Source: Paratinospora sagittata (lineage: Eukaryota > Streptophyta > Magnoliopsida > Ranunculales > Menispermaceae). Taken from it: DNA of 64,000 nt. The notes under the pieces are model-generated. The model was not told where the DNA came from, ran no database searches, and worked only from the letters and a program-made list of their open reading frames with translations. Both the position numbers and the translations under genes were made by a program. The number at the start of each line of letters is the position of its first letter. Position 1 is the first letter of the stretch. The stretch lies in the NCBI GenBank assembly GCA_035771175.1, contig CM069589.1, positions 30,448,201-30,512,200 of the forward strand, given 5' to 3'. Below are positions 19,933-32,275 of the stretch, in pieces.

Positions 19933-21381
19933 TGATAAGTGGTTATTTAGATGAGTTTTTAGTATGCTTTAGATGAGTTTTAGGTTACTTTATTCATTTA
20001 TTTGGTTGGTTTATTTTATTTTTGACTTAGTTGTTAGAATGGTTACATTTTAGTATTTGATGCTTATTTCGGTGTAATTTTATAAGTTGATAGATTTGAT
20101 CTTATGAGTGTTTTAATCATTGGTTTTGATTTGTTTTGTAGGTGTTTAGATGTGGTTAAAGTCAACTTGGATGATAGAAACAAGTTACAACAAGTTGGAA
20201 TGCAAGAACATAAAGAATGCAAGTCATAGGAGATAATAAAATGGCTAAGTCCACAAGAAAAGTGGTAAAAAATAGTGCACAAACTTGGAATTGGCCGGGA
20301 GTGGCCATTTTACACGACTTTTGTATTTTCACCATAACTTTCTCAATTTAACTCCGAATTGGACACGGTTTGTTTCAAATTTTTACTTACTTGAAATAAT
20401 AAAAGATGAGAGGGTTTTCAGGGGGATATGGATTAGATAAAAGTAAGAAAAAACGGTGAGGAAGAAAGTGGAGAAGCGACAGAATTAGAAACTTTCTAAT
20501 TTCGTTCTGAACTTTCCTAATTTGACTTGGACTTCTCTTGGAAAACTTCCTATGGACTCATGGCTTTATATTTACCATTCTTTAGGGTTTATAAGGCATC
20601 ATAGAGAGGAGAAAAACAGCTAGGGTAAAAGGAAGAAGAAGATATCGAAGTTGGAGACAAGGGAGAGATCTTTATTAACCAAGGAGTTTCTAATTTGTTA
20701 TTTCATGTTCTTATTCAAGTTTATAACAATGTTTCATGGTTTTATCTTCCAAGTTATGAACTAATTTAGTTTTCTAGAGGATAGATGGATGCAACACTTG
20801 ATTCTATGTATTAAGTTTGATTTATGTTTATTATTGATTAAATCTTCATAGTTTATTTATATTTCTCATTGCTTAATGTTTTTAATCTCTTGATTATGAA
20901 TTAAATGATATTAGACTTGAGGGGTGACACTCGAGAGAGGATTCGTTGAGTTTGAACGAGAGAATTATAACCTAAGATCATCATATAATCGAGAGATTTA
21001 TGATATTTTTTGAAGTTATGGGAAGAATCACAAAACCTAATGAGTTGCTAGTTTGGTTTTTATCGAGAGATCGAAATCAAGAAAGCGAATTAGAGACTTT
21101 AGGATTCTTGACTTATAAATTAAAAATGGACATTGATAATAGACATAGCTAATCTACATAGATGATGGTTGGGTGAAGTTGAACCTCTTAAACTTTTCTC
21201 TATTGATATCTATCCATTGTTTAATTGCTTTGATATTTACTTTTCTTTAATTGTTTAGATAAAGGTAATAATTAGTGAAAATAATATTTAGTAAGTAGAA
21301 TACAATCTCAAAGGATGAAAACCCGATATCACATTAGATTATTATTACTTGACACCGTATACTTGCGGTTTTGCACGTACA
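19933..21381 (+). mobile_element. Athila-type solo LTR with perfect target duplication
   Basis: TGATAAGTGGTTATTTAG...TTTTGCACGTACA, 1449 bp, flanked by CAATA on both sides (19928-19932 and 21382-21386). The ends are the reverse complement of those of 17346-18664, so its sense strand is plus. Three short CTCGAGAGAGG or ATCGAGAGA motifs occur in the second half (20927, about 20990, about 21061). Confidence 0.93.
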
Positions 21382-21795
21382 CAATACTTTGTGAGTATAA
21401 TATTGCTACACATTTTTGGGCTAAGGCTATTTTTACTGAATGCTATGTAATGAATAGAAATCTAATTAGAAAAGGCATGAAAAAGACTCCATATGAAAAT
21501 ATGAAAAGGTACAATGCCTAACATTTGACACTTTAAATTTTTTGGATGTAAGTGCTACATCTCAAATGATAAAGACAATCTTGATAAGTTTCATCCAAAA
21601 TCATATGTTGGTATTTTCTTAAGATATTCATCCCATAGCAAGGCATATAGAGTCTTAAATAAGATATCTAGAGTTGTAGTCTATCCATGTCAATTTTGAT
21701 GAATATGATCTCAGAGAGAAGATTTGCAACAATCTGGAAAATCTGGATTTGAATGATGATGATGAGACTCCTAAGAATTCCATGGACCTTGAGGA
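21382..21795 (+). pseudogene. pol: Sire-E integrase C-terminus
   Basis: The frame resumes as LCEYNIATHFWAKAIFTECYVMNR, then FHPKSYVGIFLRYSSHSKAYRVLNK in a shifted frame, then an acidic run near 21740-21795. Copia elements have this linker between integrase and RT. It is cut at 21796 by the Sire-A2 LTR. Confidence 0.85.
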
Positions 21796-22018
21796 TGTTG
21801 CCTTGATGGCCCTCGCCCTCCTTAATTTTGATGATTACAAACGATATTTTATGCGATCTAACACCCTTGTTGAGCATGTTTTAGTTTGGTGCCATGTGTT
21901 TGGCCTTGAAGTTTAAAGAAAAAACTAATAACCATTCAGTGAAGGTCAAAATTGAAGTTCAGGATCAAGAATGATAAAGCCAAAGAAAAGAAAACTCGAT
22001 TAGTGTATATGAAGCCAA

Positions 22019-24007
22019 TGTTGGCCCAGGTATGTCCAAGAGGGGGGTGGATTGGACACTTAGACAATTTAAAATTAATTACAATGGCAAAGTTAAAGTG
22101 CGGAATATAAATAAATATGCACAATCGACTTATAGTGGTTCGGCTACTTGCATACATCCACTACTTAACCTCCTTAGTTAGGATTTTAAACCTTATCAAT
22201 AAGGGATTTTCTTACGGGTGAGAATCAAACCGTTACACCTTTTCTCAACTTGCGGGTGTGAGAACAACCATTACACTGCTCAACTTGTAGGCTTGAGACC
22301 AACCTATCCCAACTTGCGGGTGTGAGACAGACCTAAGCTTTCTTAACTTACGGGTGTGAGAACTACCATTTCTCAGGTTAGGTGTGTGAGAAGACCGTTT
22401 CTCAACTTACGAGTGTGAAAAGACCTAACCTTGTTGAATATAAGAATATCAACTCAATAGTTTATCTAACTACTATTACAACCTTGATACAATATACAAG
22501 ATATGAAATTAAGTACAACTGTATCCTATGAACTATCTCCCAAATTTCTCTTCTGGCAAGAATGAAATAAGTTAAAATAGTGCTAAAAATTTGAGTAAAA
22601 ACAGTTCAAGCTTTCAAATAGATTTTCAGATAAAGGTAGAAAGTTAGCTCAATATGAAAATCTTTTGAATAAGTAGAGTTTCAAAGAAAGCGCTTTGAAA
22701 CCAGAAAAACTTAAGCTTTTTGATTCAGATGAAAATTCGACTAACTTTCAAAAGTGTTTTGGCTTAGAGAATTTTCAGTAGCCTTAACAGATTGTTAAGT
22801 GCTCCTATATATAGACTTGTAGAGATGAAGTTGTTGTTCATTTGAATTTAAATTTAAAATATGAACGTTTACTCACAACAGCTAGAATGTATCATGAAAA
22901 TGGCAATTGCACATTTTATGAACATTCTGATTTTCTCCAGATTCACAAATAAGGAAAGTTTAAGAGATGTGTTCATGAATCTGAGAATATCTCTTACAAA
23001 TACAAGAAGTTGATTTTGTGTACGAAAAGTTGTTTTGAAAAGGTGGCGGAAAAGATGTACGTGTCAGAACAATAGAAATATCATTTTTGTCATTTTGTTC
23101 CTTAGAGGGTGCTCATATAGCATCAGCGTCCTATCAAACGATGAAGTGAGGGCATTACTGAATCGTAAGCCTCCTGACTTACTATGACAATTAAATAACT
23201 TAAATTCTGAGGGCACTAATCAATAGTTAGCGTCTTGTTTTGTTTTAAAACATTAAAAGTACGAGGGCGCTACTCACAAGTGAGTGTCCTGAAATTGAAA
23301 ACTATTTTAAAACAATATTAAGTGCGTTAAAGGACAGTAAGCATCCTGAAAGTTATTAAGTTGATTCCAAGAATAAGGGCGCTCCTATACAAGTAGCGTC
23401 CTAATAGTTTGTTCAATTTATAACTATCAGCGTCCTTAAAGATAGAAATCAATTAAAAACTAAGAGATCTTTCAGCGAGCTGAAAATAAGTTAGCGTCCT
23501 AACTCTCTCAAAGGTTGACAAAAGGAAGGCCGCTACTTTCAAGCAAGTGTCCTAATAAATTAGTTCAATTCAACCTTGAGCGTCCTAATATTTTATTAGC
23601 TTTCTGACTCATCAAGTCTAGGAAGGCGCTGCTAAAACATTGGCGTCCTAAAAGACTCTATAAAAGCGGTTTTTGATTTCTCGATTAAAGCTCGATAACA
23701 TACAATTAAAATCATGATATTTTCTGATTAAATTAAATACTTTGGAAATCATGAAATATCTTTAAAATGTGATGATCAAAATAAGAAAACGATTAAATCT
23801 TGCTGAGAGTAAATTTGATCTTTAGTCCTTCCATTCTAAGTACCGAAGGACTTGGAACTTTAATTGATGTTCAATTGGCTTGTGAGCATAGTTCCTTGAT
23901 CTTGATTCTTGATAAATCTGAAACACTTGACAAGATCATTAGATACACGAATTGGAGATATATGGAATCATCAAAACATTGATGTCATGAGGTTCATTGA
24001 GATAACA
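22019..24007 (-). mobile_element. 3' LTR of Sire-C
   Basis: TGTTGGCCCAGG...GAGATAACA, 1989 bp. In sense orientation it has the palindrome array (23652-23104), a TATATATAG box near 22810, the hairpin array (22432-22203) and the leader hairpin (22164-22135). It abuts a polypurine tract at 24008. Confidence 0.93.
23104..23652 (-). repeat. GCGC palindrome array of the Sire-C LTR
   Basis: Roughly eight paired units of the type GAGGGCGCT...AGCGTCCT, with complementary halves about 10-20 nt apart. The sister array in the 5' LTR is at 30326-30870. In sense direction the array lies upstream of the TATA-like box near 22810. Confidence 0.75.
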
Positions 24008-24310
24008 ATCTCCCCCTTTCTGATGATTTCAAATACTCATGGATCATGTAGATAATTATATTCATGTACTGAAACAGATAACGAATTTAGAGTATCAAGT
24101 ATGTCAAGAATATCTGCAAGCATGTCAGGTATATCTGATTTCAATATAAAAATTACAAGTTGAGTACAATCACAATATTCAAGAACCTGATAATTATACA
24201 GTCAACATATTGTACAGAAACTTAGATGAACTCCCCTTGACTTGTAGCTTCCCTCTTGAGCTAACTTAGCCTTAATATCTGCATTCTTTTTTCCCCCTTT
24301 TGAAAACATC
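24008..24310 (-). promoter_or_regulatory. Three polypurine tracts of Sire-C
   Basis: Pyrimidine runs on the plus strand at 24009 (TCTCCCCCTTTC), about 24231 (CTCCCCTTG) and about 24290 (TTCCCCCTTTTG) are polypurine tracts in sense. The first abuts the LTR. Multiple tracts match the Sirevirus pattern. Confidence 0.75.
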
Positions 24311-27300
24311 AAAAAGTGGGTAGGCCTAGCTCGTACTCGGACCCTTCCCTTTCCTCTTTCTCTTGGCCTCTTCATCCTTTTTGGATCCAGTAAAACTAGG
24401 TTCAAATTCCTTGGGTTTTCGGGGCGCACGTGGTTTTCAGGAACCACTTGAGCCTTTTCTCACACTTTTGATAAATTTGTCAATTACAACACTCTGCCAA
24501 GATTTTTTAATGAATTTTTTGTGAGCACACTTGGAAACACCAAATTTGAATGGATCAAGAGGTGGACTGGGTTTGAAGCCTTTATCTTTCCGCTCCGCAA
24601 GACCTTGAGTAAACTCAAGAGAAAGTGTATGACCTTCAAATTCTGGCCAGATAGGTCGCTTGAATTTGGGATCTGGGAAAGTCTCTGATGAGGGATCCAG
24701 GGGTAGGGACACTCTTCGACTGATTCTATGGAGAGGCTCTTCATCGGATGCTTCTTCGTCTTTAAATTCTAATATGCCAAGAAGTCTGTCAGACTCCTTA
24801 GGTTCTTGGGGACGTGTGAAGGCTGGAGCTCGCGGTGTTGGTGGAACTTTTACACCTTTCTTCTCCAATAGATGAAAGAGCATTGCAAAACGTTTCATGC
24901 TTGAGGCAATATACCACACAGTAGAATGCAGTCTACTGTTCATTGCCTTGAAGAGGTCTTCAAATAAGCCTACTACTCCTTCCACTCGATCTGCAGCTGT
25001 GATATCGGTGTAAGACAGATCCATGATGCTTGTGGCAAGGAAAGGCATCTTGTTCTCCAAGTTGTGATGTTTTTCAAAAGCACGAGTAACCAAGTCGAGA
25101 ATCTTGGTTAGTCTATCATCCTTTATGTGTGTTGGCCCGACAGAAGTAAAGTTATCCTTCAGACTGGAGATGGCCTGTAGCACTGGATCAAGAACTATTT
25201 TGCTCGAGACTTCATCCAAGATAGCATCCAAAACTATTTGTAGTGAGTCAGAAATGGAAGCACCTTTAGAGGATTCAACTATTTTACCCTTTAAGCTTTG
25301 ATGTTCTTCAAGAATCTTCTTCAAAGCTTCTTCAGTTATAACACTTGCGGCACTACTTGGCGTAACTGGCATTGTGCGACTTTGTGGAGCTTGAGAGCTG
25401 GATTGAGGTTGTTGAGGAACTACAAATTTTGGGGGAACACTAGCAACAAAGGCTTTAATGAATTCCTTAATCAGTTGCATGTTTTCCTGAATATTCTTTA
25501 TAAGATCATCTTGTGATAATGAAGTGGAGCTTGATGAAGGCGAGGACTGCATGACACTTAATTGTCTGTCCATTTGTTGTGTCATTTTCTCGAGCAATGC
25601 AGTTGCCTGGATCATGTGAGAGTTAAATTCTTTTACCTCATTAATCTCAACTCTCTCCTGAGATTTCAGAGATTCTCAGACCTCTGACAATGTCTCATTT
25701 TTCAGCTGAACTTGGTTCTGTTCTAAATGAGTCATTAGTTGAGACATGACAAAAATTTGATCTTCTCTCACTATTCTCAGAAAATCTTCCTCTCTGAAGA
25801 ATTCATTTGTTGGCCTGCTAGTAGAAGGATAAGAAGGGGTCTCATGATCAGATGAGCTTTCCTCATGAATATTTTCCATTTCATCTTCTACTTGAAACTC
25901 AACATTGGCCTCATGAAAATTTTCGATATGATCTTCCTCATTAGCTTTTACATTCATGTCATTTCCGTGATAGGATATGATAACCAGATTATCACCCTCT
26001 GTATCATGACACTTTTCACCATCAGACTCAGTCTTTTTCGAGTCTTGGGATTCCATTGATACAAGGATATCAAATGGAGATGATGGCCTGAAGATGGTTT
26101 TATTTGAGTCCTTACTAGCTCCCTCTCTAGTGATTTCCTCCAAGATTGCATCAACATTTTCTGACTCATTCAGATGTTCTTCAACAATGGCCTAAGCAAT
26201 CTTGGTCACCTCTTCCATTAGATGTTCTTCAGCATTAATAACTTGCTATGCATATTCAATTCCCACATCGTCAGTTGAAACATGCTCAATGTTAGTTGTG
26301 GTAAAAATTTCCTCTTGCAAAACCTGTTCTTCTTGAGTAGTCGAAGCTTGTGCAGCTTTTTTCTCCATTGCTGAGACATCTTCTTTTTTTGTTTCATCTT
26401 TTCCACTGGATTCTCCCTTAAGTGGAACGTTTGACATTGTAAGCCATTTGTCCAATACAGGGACATAAGTGTATCTCATCAATTTCATAGTGGTTTGACT
26501 AATGTAGTTGTATCTGCTGGTCTCCTTGAAGCTTTCTCCACTGAAAACAATACCACACCTCTCAAAAAAAGTGGTGAGGTACATACCAAATGGCAAACCT
26601 CCTCCTCTACTAACAACTATATTCATCACATACATGAGCATGTGGACAACATTGACTTTCTTCATTTCCAGAATGCACTAGATTAAGAATAAATCTAAGT
26701 CATTTACATTACCCCTGCTACCAGTTTTTGGTTGAATGATATGGGTAATAATGTTGTGGATTATTCTAGGGATTAATTCAAAGGACTGATTTGTGAGTTT
26801 CTTGTCGACACTCGAGTGGTCATATTTCTTTGAAACGAGAATTAGAGTAGAGAGGCTATTTGTAGCCTGGATACTGGACTTTATTTTTAGGGAATGAAAG
26901 TATGTGGGCATTTTCTTTACTTGGCAAAGAAAATGCTTCCGAAAAGAATCTAGGAGAAATCTTAACAAATTTTCCTTTCACCATAGACTGTTTTGTAAAT
27001 CCAAAACCGGGTTTATCGACCAAACTCAAATAAAATTGGCTGACGAGACTAGGGTACCATTCGAATTGAAGGTAAGTAAATTTTTCCAGCCTTGGAACTC
27101 GAATAAAGATAGAATGTCTAGGTGAGAGTTAACGAAGAACTCAAAATCAACAAAAAATCCGTCAATTATAGCTCGGTTAATGAGCTTCTCTACTTTATCT
27201 CTTTTTCTTCTTATCTGGGAAGAAGAAGGTGGGTGAGATGGTCTAGACACGGTTTCAATTGGAGATGTGGGTACAAATAGTGTGGGTTCCTCAGCCAGTT

Positions 27301-27412
27301 CGGCCTAAGTTAGTTCAGTTCTTGGTCTCATACTCCTATCTGGAGGCGATGAAGGTGAAATAGCTCGCTTTCTTGCAGAAAAGGGGCGAAGCTTTTCGGG
27401 TTTGGGTGCCAT
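24200..27412 (-). pseudogene. Long env-like ORF of Sire-C (putative plant transposon protein), broken
   Basis: In sense order: ATG at 27412 with an N-terminus of MAPKPEKLRPF type rich in Ser, Pro and Arg; INRAIIDGFFVDFEFF...FEFQGWKNLL (27250-27026), like the GW-containing block of the Sire-A1 env-like ORF; PRIIHNIITHIIQPKTGS and GGGLPFGMYLTTFFERCGI (26800-26560), typical of the plant retrotransposon third-ORF domain; an acidic region (26143-25676); then a 392-codon open frame (25615-24437) rich in Gln, Ser and Pro with EEALKKILEEHQ-type helices and a basic end. Stops and shifts separate these blocks. No membrane segment or catalytic motif was recognised. Confidence 0.75.
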
Positions 27413-28539
27413 TGAAAAATCAAATGAAAGGATATGAATAATTGAGGAAACAAGGAAAAATTTGATACAATAGGAATTAGAGGATTCAAAAATGAATAAA
27501 GAACAATATTTACCAAAGGTTAAAGATGAAGATTCAGCGATAATTCTTGAAACAATTCCTAGTAAGTTCTCGTTGAAGCGTCCTAGGGCATCAAAGGTGA
27601 AAAATGACTGTTAGGTTATTAAAAGTTTGATTTTATAATGTTAAAGCGATAAGCCCGCTCCTGATACTCACTCACACATGTTGTAACCTAGAATCTAAAG
27701 GTGGTTTAATCTATCTAACTTTTGAGACCGATTAACGTCCTTCTTATGACGAGTAGTTTTGAACAACTAATGGCTTCGGGTACATTAGCATCCTCAAACA
27801 TTGTCAGCATCCTCATTGATACTTAAACTCTAATATTAATCAAATTTTACCAATTAAACTTAAGTATTGTACGGTTGACTAATCAATATCACCAATTATA
27901 TTACATCAACCAAACGTTAAGAATTAAATCATGAACAAAAATATTTAAGCATTCTAAACATTGCATGATTAAAGGTAATCATTTATTTCTAAAAGTTACT
28001 GAAAAAAATATATTCTAATAAAATCAGCAGTGATGAGAGTAACTATTATACCTTTGCATACTTTTGACTTTTACCTCAAGGTACTGCAAAGTCCTCAACT
28101 TGTGCACTCTGTCTCTTTTTGAAGTAGCTGAGATAATTCATTATCTTCGTTCTCTATGCTGACTTCTCTCTCGACATTCTATAAGGAGATCTCTCATTGA
28201 GAGTCCAAGATGTGCTTGCTAAGGATTGTTGACTCATTGTGTAGATATCATCAGCAACTTCACTTCCGTTCCTACTTGGTGCATTTGCAAGAATGTCTTC
28301 TCTCTCTTATGAAGTTTCTAAACCACTCAAAATATAATCAATTTCTTGAAAACTGATTTCAAATGGATTTGAAAACTCGTTTAGAAAATCAACTTTAAAT
28401 TTCTAGTTTTCAGGAAAACTGTTTAGAAAACATTGTACTAGTTTTCAAGTTCATTTACTAGACGTATTAAACATTGAAGGTTATCATAAACTGACTCACT
28501 ATCTAAAACCCTGAAGTGGACGAGTGGCTCTTCTAATGT
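27413..28539. other. Sire-C interior without recognisable pol
   Basis: This is where protease-integrase-RT-RNase H would sit. No copia Pol motif is found on either strand. A few AGCGTCC- and GATAAGCCCGCTCC-like words near 27640-27800 recall the LTR palindromes. Otherwise it is AT-rich and featureless. Whether pol was deleted or never present cannot be told from one copy. Confidence 0.6.
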
Positions 28540-29184
28540 TCAAACTGGATCACTAGTCTCAACCTTTCCTCCCATGGTTTGCAAGAGATCACAAAACTCT
28601 TTTAAACTCATTTCCCATGGTTCAACAGATTCAGCTAACATAGTTAGCTTATTATTCCATTTCTTTGGAAGCTTATCACAAAAATATACTAGAGATATTT
28701 CTGCAGGTATTTCCTGATTCAGTTCTTGCATTCCAAGAAGAATGGATTGATATCTGTTGCATGTCGTATCGAGAGTTTCATTCTCGTATATCTCAAAGGC
28801 ATCAAATAGTCTATCAGATTCTTTGAGTTTTTTATCTTGATTGTTAATCTTTTCACAGTGAAACGATTTGAGTGTTTCCCAAATCTCTTTGGCACTCTCA
28901 AGATGAACTACCCTTTCTACTTCTTCCTCGGGTAGAGAGCAATACAAGGCATAGACAACTTGAGCGTTATGCTTATCATTTAGTCTTTCCTTGTTTGTCC
29001 ACAGCTCAATAGGCTTGTTGGGCATGGTGTAACCGCTTACAACCATTTCCCATAGATTGATATCCTTAGATTGTAAAAAGGAATTCATCATTATCATCCA
29101 ATCTTTAAACCAGTTTCTATTGAACAAAGGTGGTCAATGTAAAGGTTGACCTACTTCTATGACTGTGCCTCTGGTCAATGCCAT
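28540..29184 (-). pseudogene. gag: Sire-C gag (N-terminal part)
   Basis: Starts at ATG 29184 (MALTRGTVIEVGQPLH), meets one in-frame TGA, then runs openly from PPLFNRNWFKDWMIMMNSF to 28540. It contains the copia Gag pattern (DINLWEMVVSGY, VVYALYCSLPEEE, AKEIWETLKSFHCE, CDKLPKKWNNKLTML). The zinc knuckle and later Gag regions are missing, so it is about half the length of Gag in Sire-A2. It starts about 55 nt after the primer site. Confidence 0.88.
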
Positions 29185-29226
29185 TAATATCAAATAAATT
29201 GTGAAGTTTATTTGAAGAGCAACACT

Positions 29227-29238
29227 GCTATGATACCA
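29227..29238 (-). promoter_or_regulatory. Primer-binding site (initiator tRNA-Met), Sire-C
   Basis: In sense, TGGTATCATAGC, one mismatch from the tRNA-Met complement, two bases from the 5' LTR end. Confidence 0.9.
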
Positions 29239-29240
29239 AT

Positions 29241-31228
29241 TGTTGGCCAAGGTATGTCCAAGAGGGGGTTGATATGGACACTTAGACAATTTAAAATTAA
29301 TTACAATGGCAAAGTTAAAGTGCAAAATATAAATAAATATGCACAGTCAATTTATAGTGGTTTGGCTACTTTCCTACATCTACTACCTAACTTCCTCAGT
29401 TAAGAATTTAAACCTTATCACTAAGGGATTTTCTTACGGGTGAGAATCAAACCGTTACACCTTTTCTCAATTGCGGGTGTGAGAACAACTGTTACACTAC
29501 TCAACTTGCAGACTTGAGACCAACCTATCCCAACTTATGGGTATGAGACAGACCTTAGCTTTCTCAACCTACCGGTGTGAGAACTACGATTTCTCAGCTT
29601 ACGGGTGTGAGAAGACCGTTTCTCAACTTACGGGTGTGAGAAGACCTAACCTTGTTGAATATAAGAATATCAACTCAGTAGTTTATCTAACTATTGTTAC
29701 AACCTCGATACAGTATACATGATATGAAATTAAGTACAACTGTATCCTATGAACTATCTCTTAAATTTCTCTTCCAGTAAGAATGATATAAGTTAAAACA
29801 GTGTTGAAAATTTGAGTGAAAACAGTTCAAGCTTTCAACTAGATTTTCAGATAAAGATAGAAATTTAGCTTAGTATGAAAATCTTTTGAATAAGTACAGT
29901 TTCAAAGAAAATGCTTTGAAACAAGAAAAACTTAAGCTTGTTGATTTAGATGAAAATATGACTAACTTTCAAAAGTGTTTTTGCTCAAAGAATTTTCGGT
30001 AGCCTTAACAGATTGTTAAGTGCTGGTATATATAGACTTGTAGAGATGAAGTTGTTGTTCATTTGAATTTGAATTTCAAAAATGAACGTTTACTCACAAC
30101 AGCTAGAATGTATCACAAAAATGACAACTACACATGTCATGACATTCTAATTTTCTCTAGATTCACATATAAGGGAAGTTTAAGAGACGTGGTTCAAGAA
30201 TCTGAGAATATCTCTTACAAATACAAGAAGTTAATTTTGTGTACAAAAAGTTGTTCTAAAAAGGTGGCGGAAAAGATGTACGTGTCAGAACAATAGAAAT
30301 ATCATTTTTGTCATTTTGTTCCTTTGAGGGCGCTCATATAGCATCAGCATCCTACCGAACGATGAAGTGAGGACACTGCTGGCTCGTAAGCATCCTGACT
30401 TAATATGAAAATTAAACGACTTAAATTCTGAGGGCACTAATCGACAGTTAACGTCCTGCTTTGTTTTAAAACATTAAAAGTATGAGGGCGCTACTCAAAA
30501 GTGAGCATCCTGAAATTTGAAAACTATTTTAAAACAATATTAAGTGCGCAGAAGGACAGTAAGCGTCCTAAAAGTTATTAAGTTGATTCTAAGGATAAGG
30601 GAGCTCCTAAACAAGTAACTTCTTGATATATTGTTCAACTTATAACTATCAGTGTAGTTAAAGATAGAAATCAGTTAAAAACTAAGAGATATTTTGGCGA
30701 GCTAAAAATAAGTCAGCGTCTTGACTCTCTCAAAGGTTGACAAAAGGGAGGTCGCTACTTACAAGCAAGCGTCCCAATGAATTAGTTCAATTCAACCTTG
30801 AGTGTCCTAATATTTTATTAGCGTCCTGACTCATCAAGTCCAAGAAGGCGCTACTAAAACATTAACTTTCTGAAACACTCTATAAAAGCGATTTTTGGTT
30901 TCTCGATTAAAGCTCGTAACGTACGATTAAAATCATGATATTTTTTGATTAAATTAAATAATTTGGAAATCTTGAAATATCTTTAAAATGTGATGATCAA
31001 ATTAAGAAAATGATTAAATCTTGCTGAGAGTAAATTTGATCAGTTGTCCTTACATTCTGAGTACTAAAGGACTCGGAACTTTAATTGATGTTCAATAGGC
31101 TTGTGAGCATAGTTCCTTGATCTTGATTCTTGATAAATCTGGAACACTTGACAAGATCATTAGATACACAAATTGGAGATATTTGGAATCATCAAAACAT
31201 TCATGTCATGAGGTTCATTGAGATAACA
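29241..31228 (-). mobile_element. 5' LTR of Sire-C
   Basis: TGTTGGCCAAGG...GAGATAACA, 1988 bp, collinear with the 3' LTR. Palindrome array at 30326-30870, hairpin array at about 29421-29650 and leader hairpin at 29357-29386 (slightly degraded). Flanked at 31229 by ACCAA. Confidence 0.93.
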
Positions 31229-31861
31229 ACCAAGTCAAGAAGAAGTCAACTAAAGTTCATTGTAGATCAAAGCAAATGAATTGCAATAATGTTTTATTTT
31301 GTAATTGCTTTAGATTCTCTTAGGTTGTAGGTTTCTTCTTAGGTTGATCAGTCACATAGTTTTTGATTGGTTTTTCTTGAGTATTTCCATATTTGGTTTT
31401 TCAGTGTATCTTTTCGTTTAATGATGATCGTAAATGTTTTAAAATGATTGTATTGCATGACTTTGAAAAGAATTTCATCATACGTGAAAATTTCAAGGAA
31501 TGCACTCCTTCCCAAAGGAACACACTCCTTGGCATGTTTTTTTGCTAAAAGTCACTTTTCCAGATTTGTTCTTCAATTCAAATCATGTTCCTTGGTTGTT
31601 CTTAATGTTTTATCATGTAATTAACTCATACATGTTCAAGAATTGTATTCTTGACGTGTACATGTCTCTCAAGTACCCGAGAAATGCATTCCTTCTTGAA
31701 GGAACACACTGTTGGTCCACCTAAGAGGGGGGTAAATTGGGTGGGACGGTCAATTTTAAACTTCTCTTCTAATAACTTAGTAATATACATAAATGTATTG
31801 GAATTGATTGCAAAATTAGAACTCAAACTAAATTGCAAACGTGAGACACACAAGATTTAAT

Positions 31862-32275
31862 GTGGTTCGGCCAAGCCAACGTCCACTACCTAATCTCCCG
31901 ATTAGGATTTTCTCAATCCACTAACTAATTCTCTTATGGGTGAGAACCAAACCGTTATAACTGCCTTTTTAGAGGTTAAGGGCAAACCTATCCTTTCACG
32001 GGCTACGGATGAACCAAATTTCCTTTTTTCTAGATGAGAAGAAACCCATGTTCCTTTTACGGGATGAGGAAGAACCATTTTCCTTTTACGGAATAAGAAA
32101 GAACCGTGATCCTTTTACGGGTTAAGGAACAACCGTTTCTCTTTTATAGGTTAAGAGTTAACCTATCCTTTTATAGGTTAAGGACACACCTATCCTTTTA
32201 CAGGATTAGGATGAACCGGATTCCTACTTGCAGGTGAGGATGAACCTTTTTCTCTTTTATAGGTTCAGAGATAAC
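31862..32275 (-). promoter_or_regulatory. Sire-D tandem hairpin array with changing stems, plus leader
   Basis: About ten units share a loop related to AACCCGTAA (plus strand TTACGGGTT) but have different, still complementary stems: TTCTC/GAGAA, TTCCT/AGGAA, TCCTT/AAGGA, CTCTT/AAGAG, ATCCT/AGGAT, CTCT/AGAG. H2 is at 31889-31906 (perfect 7 bp CCTAATC/GATTAGG). H3 is at 31862-31888. The nearest unit is about 40 nt from H3. Confidence 0.65.

Larger units (their letters stand above)
22019..31228 (-). mobile_element. Sire-C: complete but pol-less Sirevirus-type element
   Basis: Two LTRs of about 1988 bp, flanks GCCAA/ACCAA (4 of 5 identical), a primer site next to the right LTR and polypurine tracts next to the left LTR fix the minus orientation. 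In sense order the 5.2 kb interior carries gag and then a long env-like ORF. No protease, integrase, RT or RNase H remnant was found. It therefore looks like a non-autonomous element depending on another copia element for Pol. The LTRs look about 92% identical by eye over the first 250 bp. Confidence 0.9.

Noticed and set aside
23104..23652. Regularly repeated GAGGGCGCT/AGCGTCCT units that look CRISPR-like
   Set aside because: Unit spacing is irregular, the repeats are imperfect palindromes within a plant LTR, and the array recurs in each LTR copy. No cas genes; eukaryotic context.
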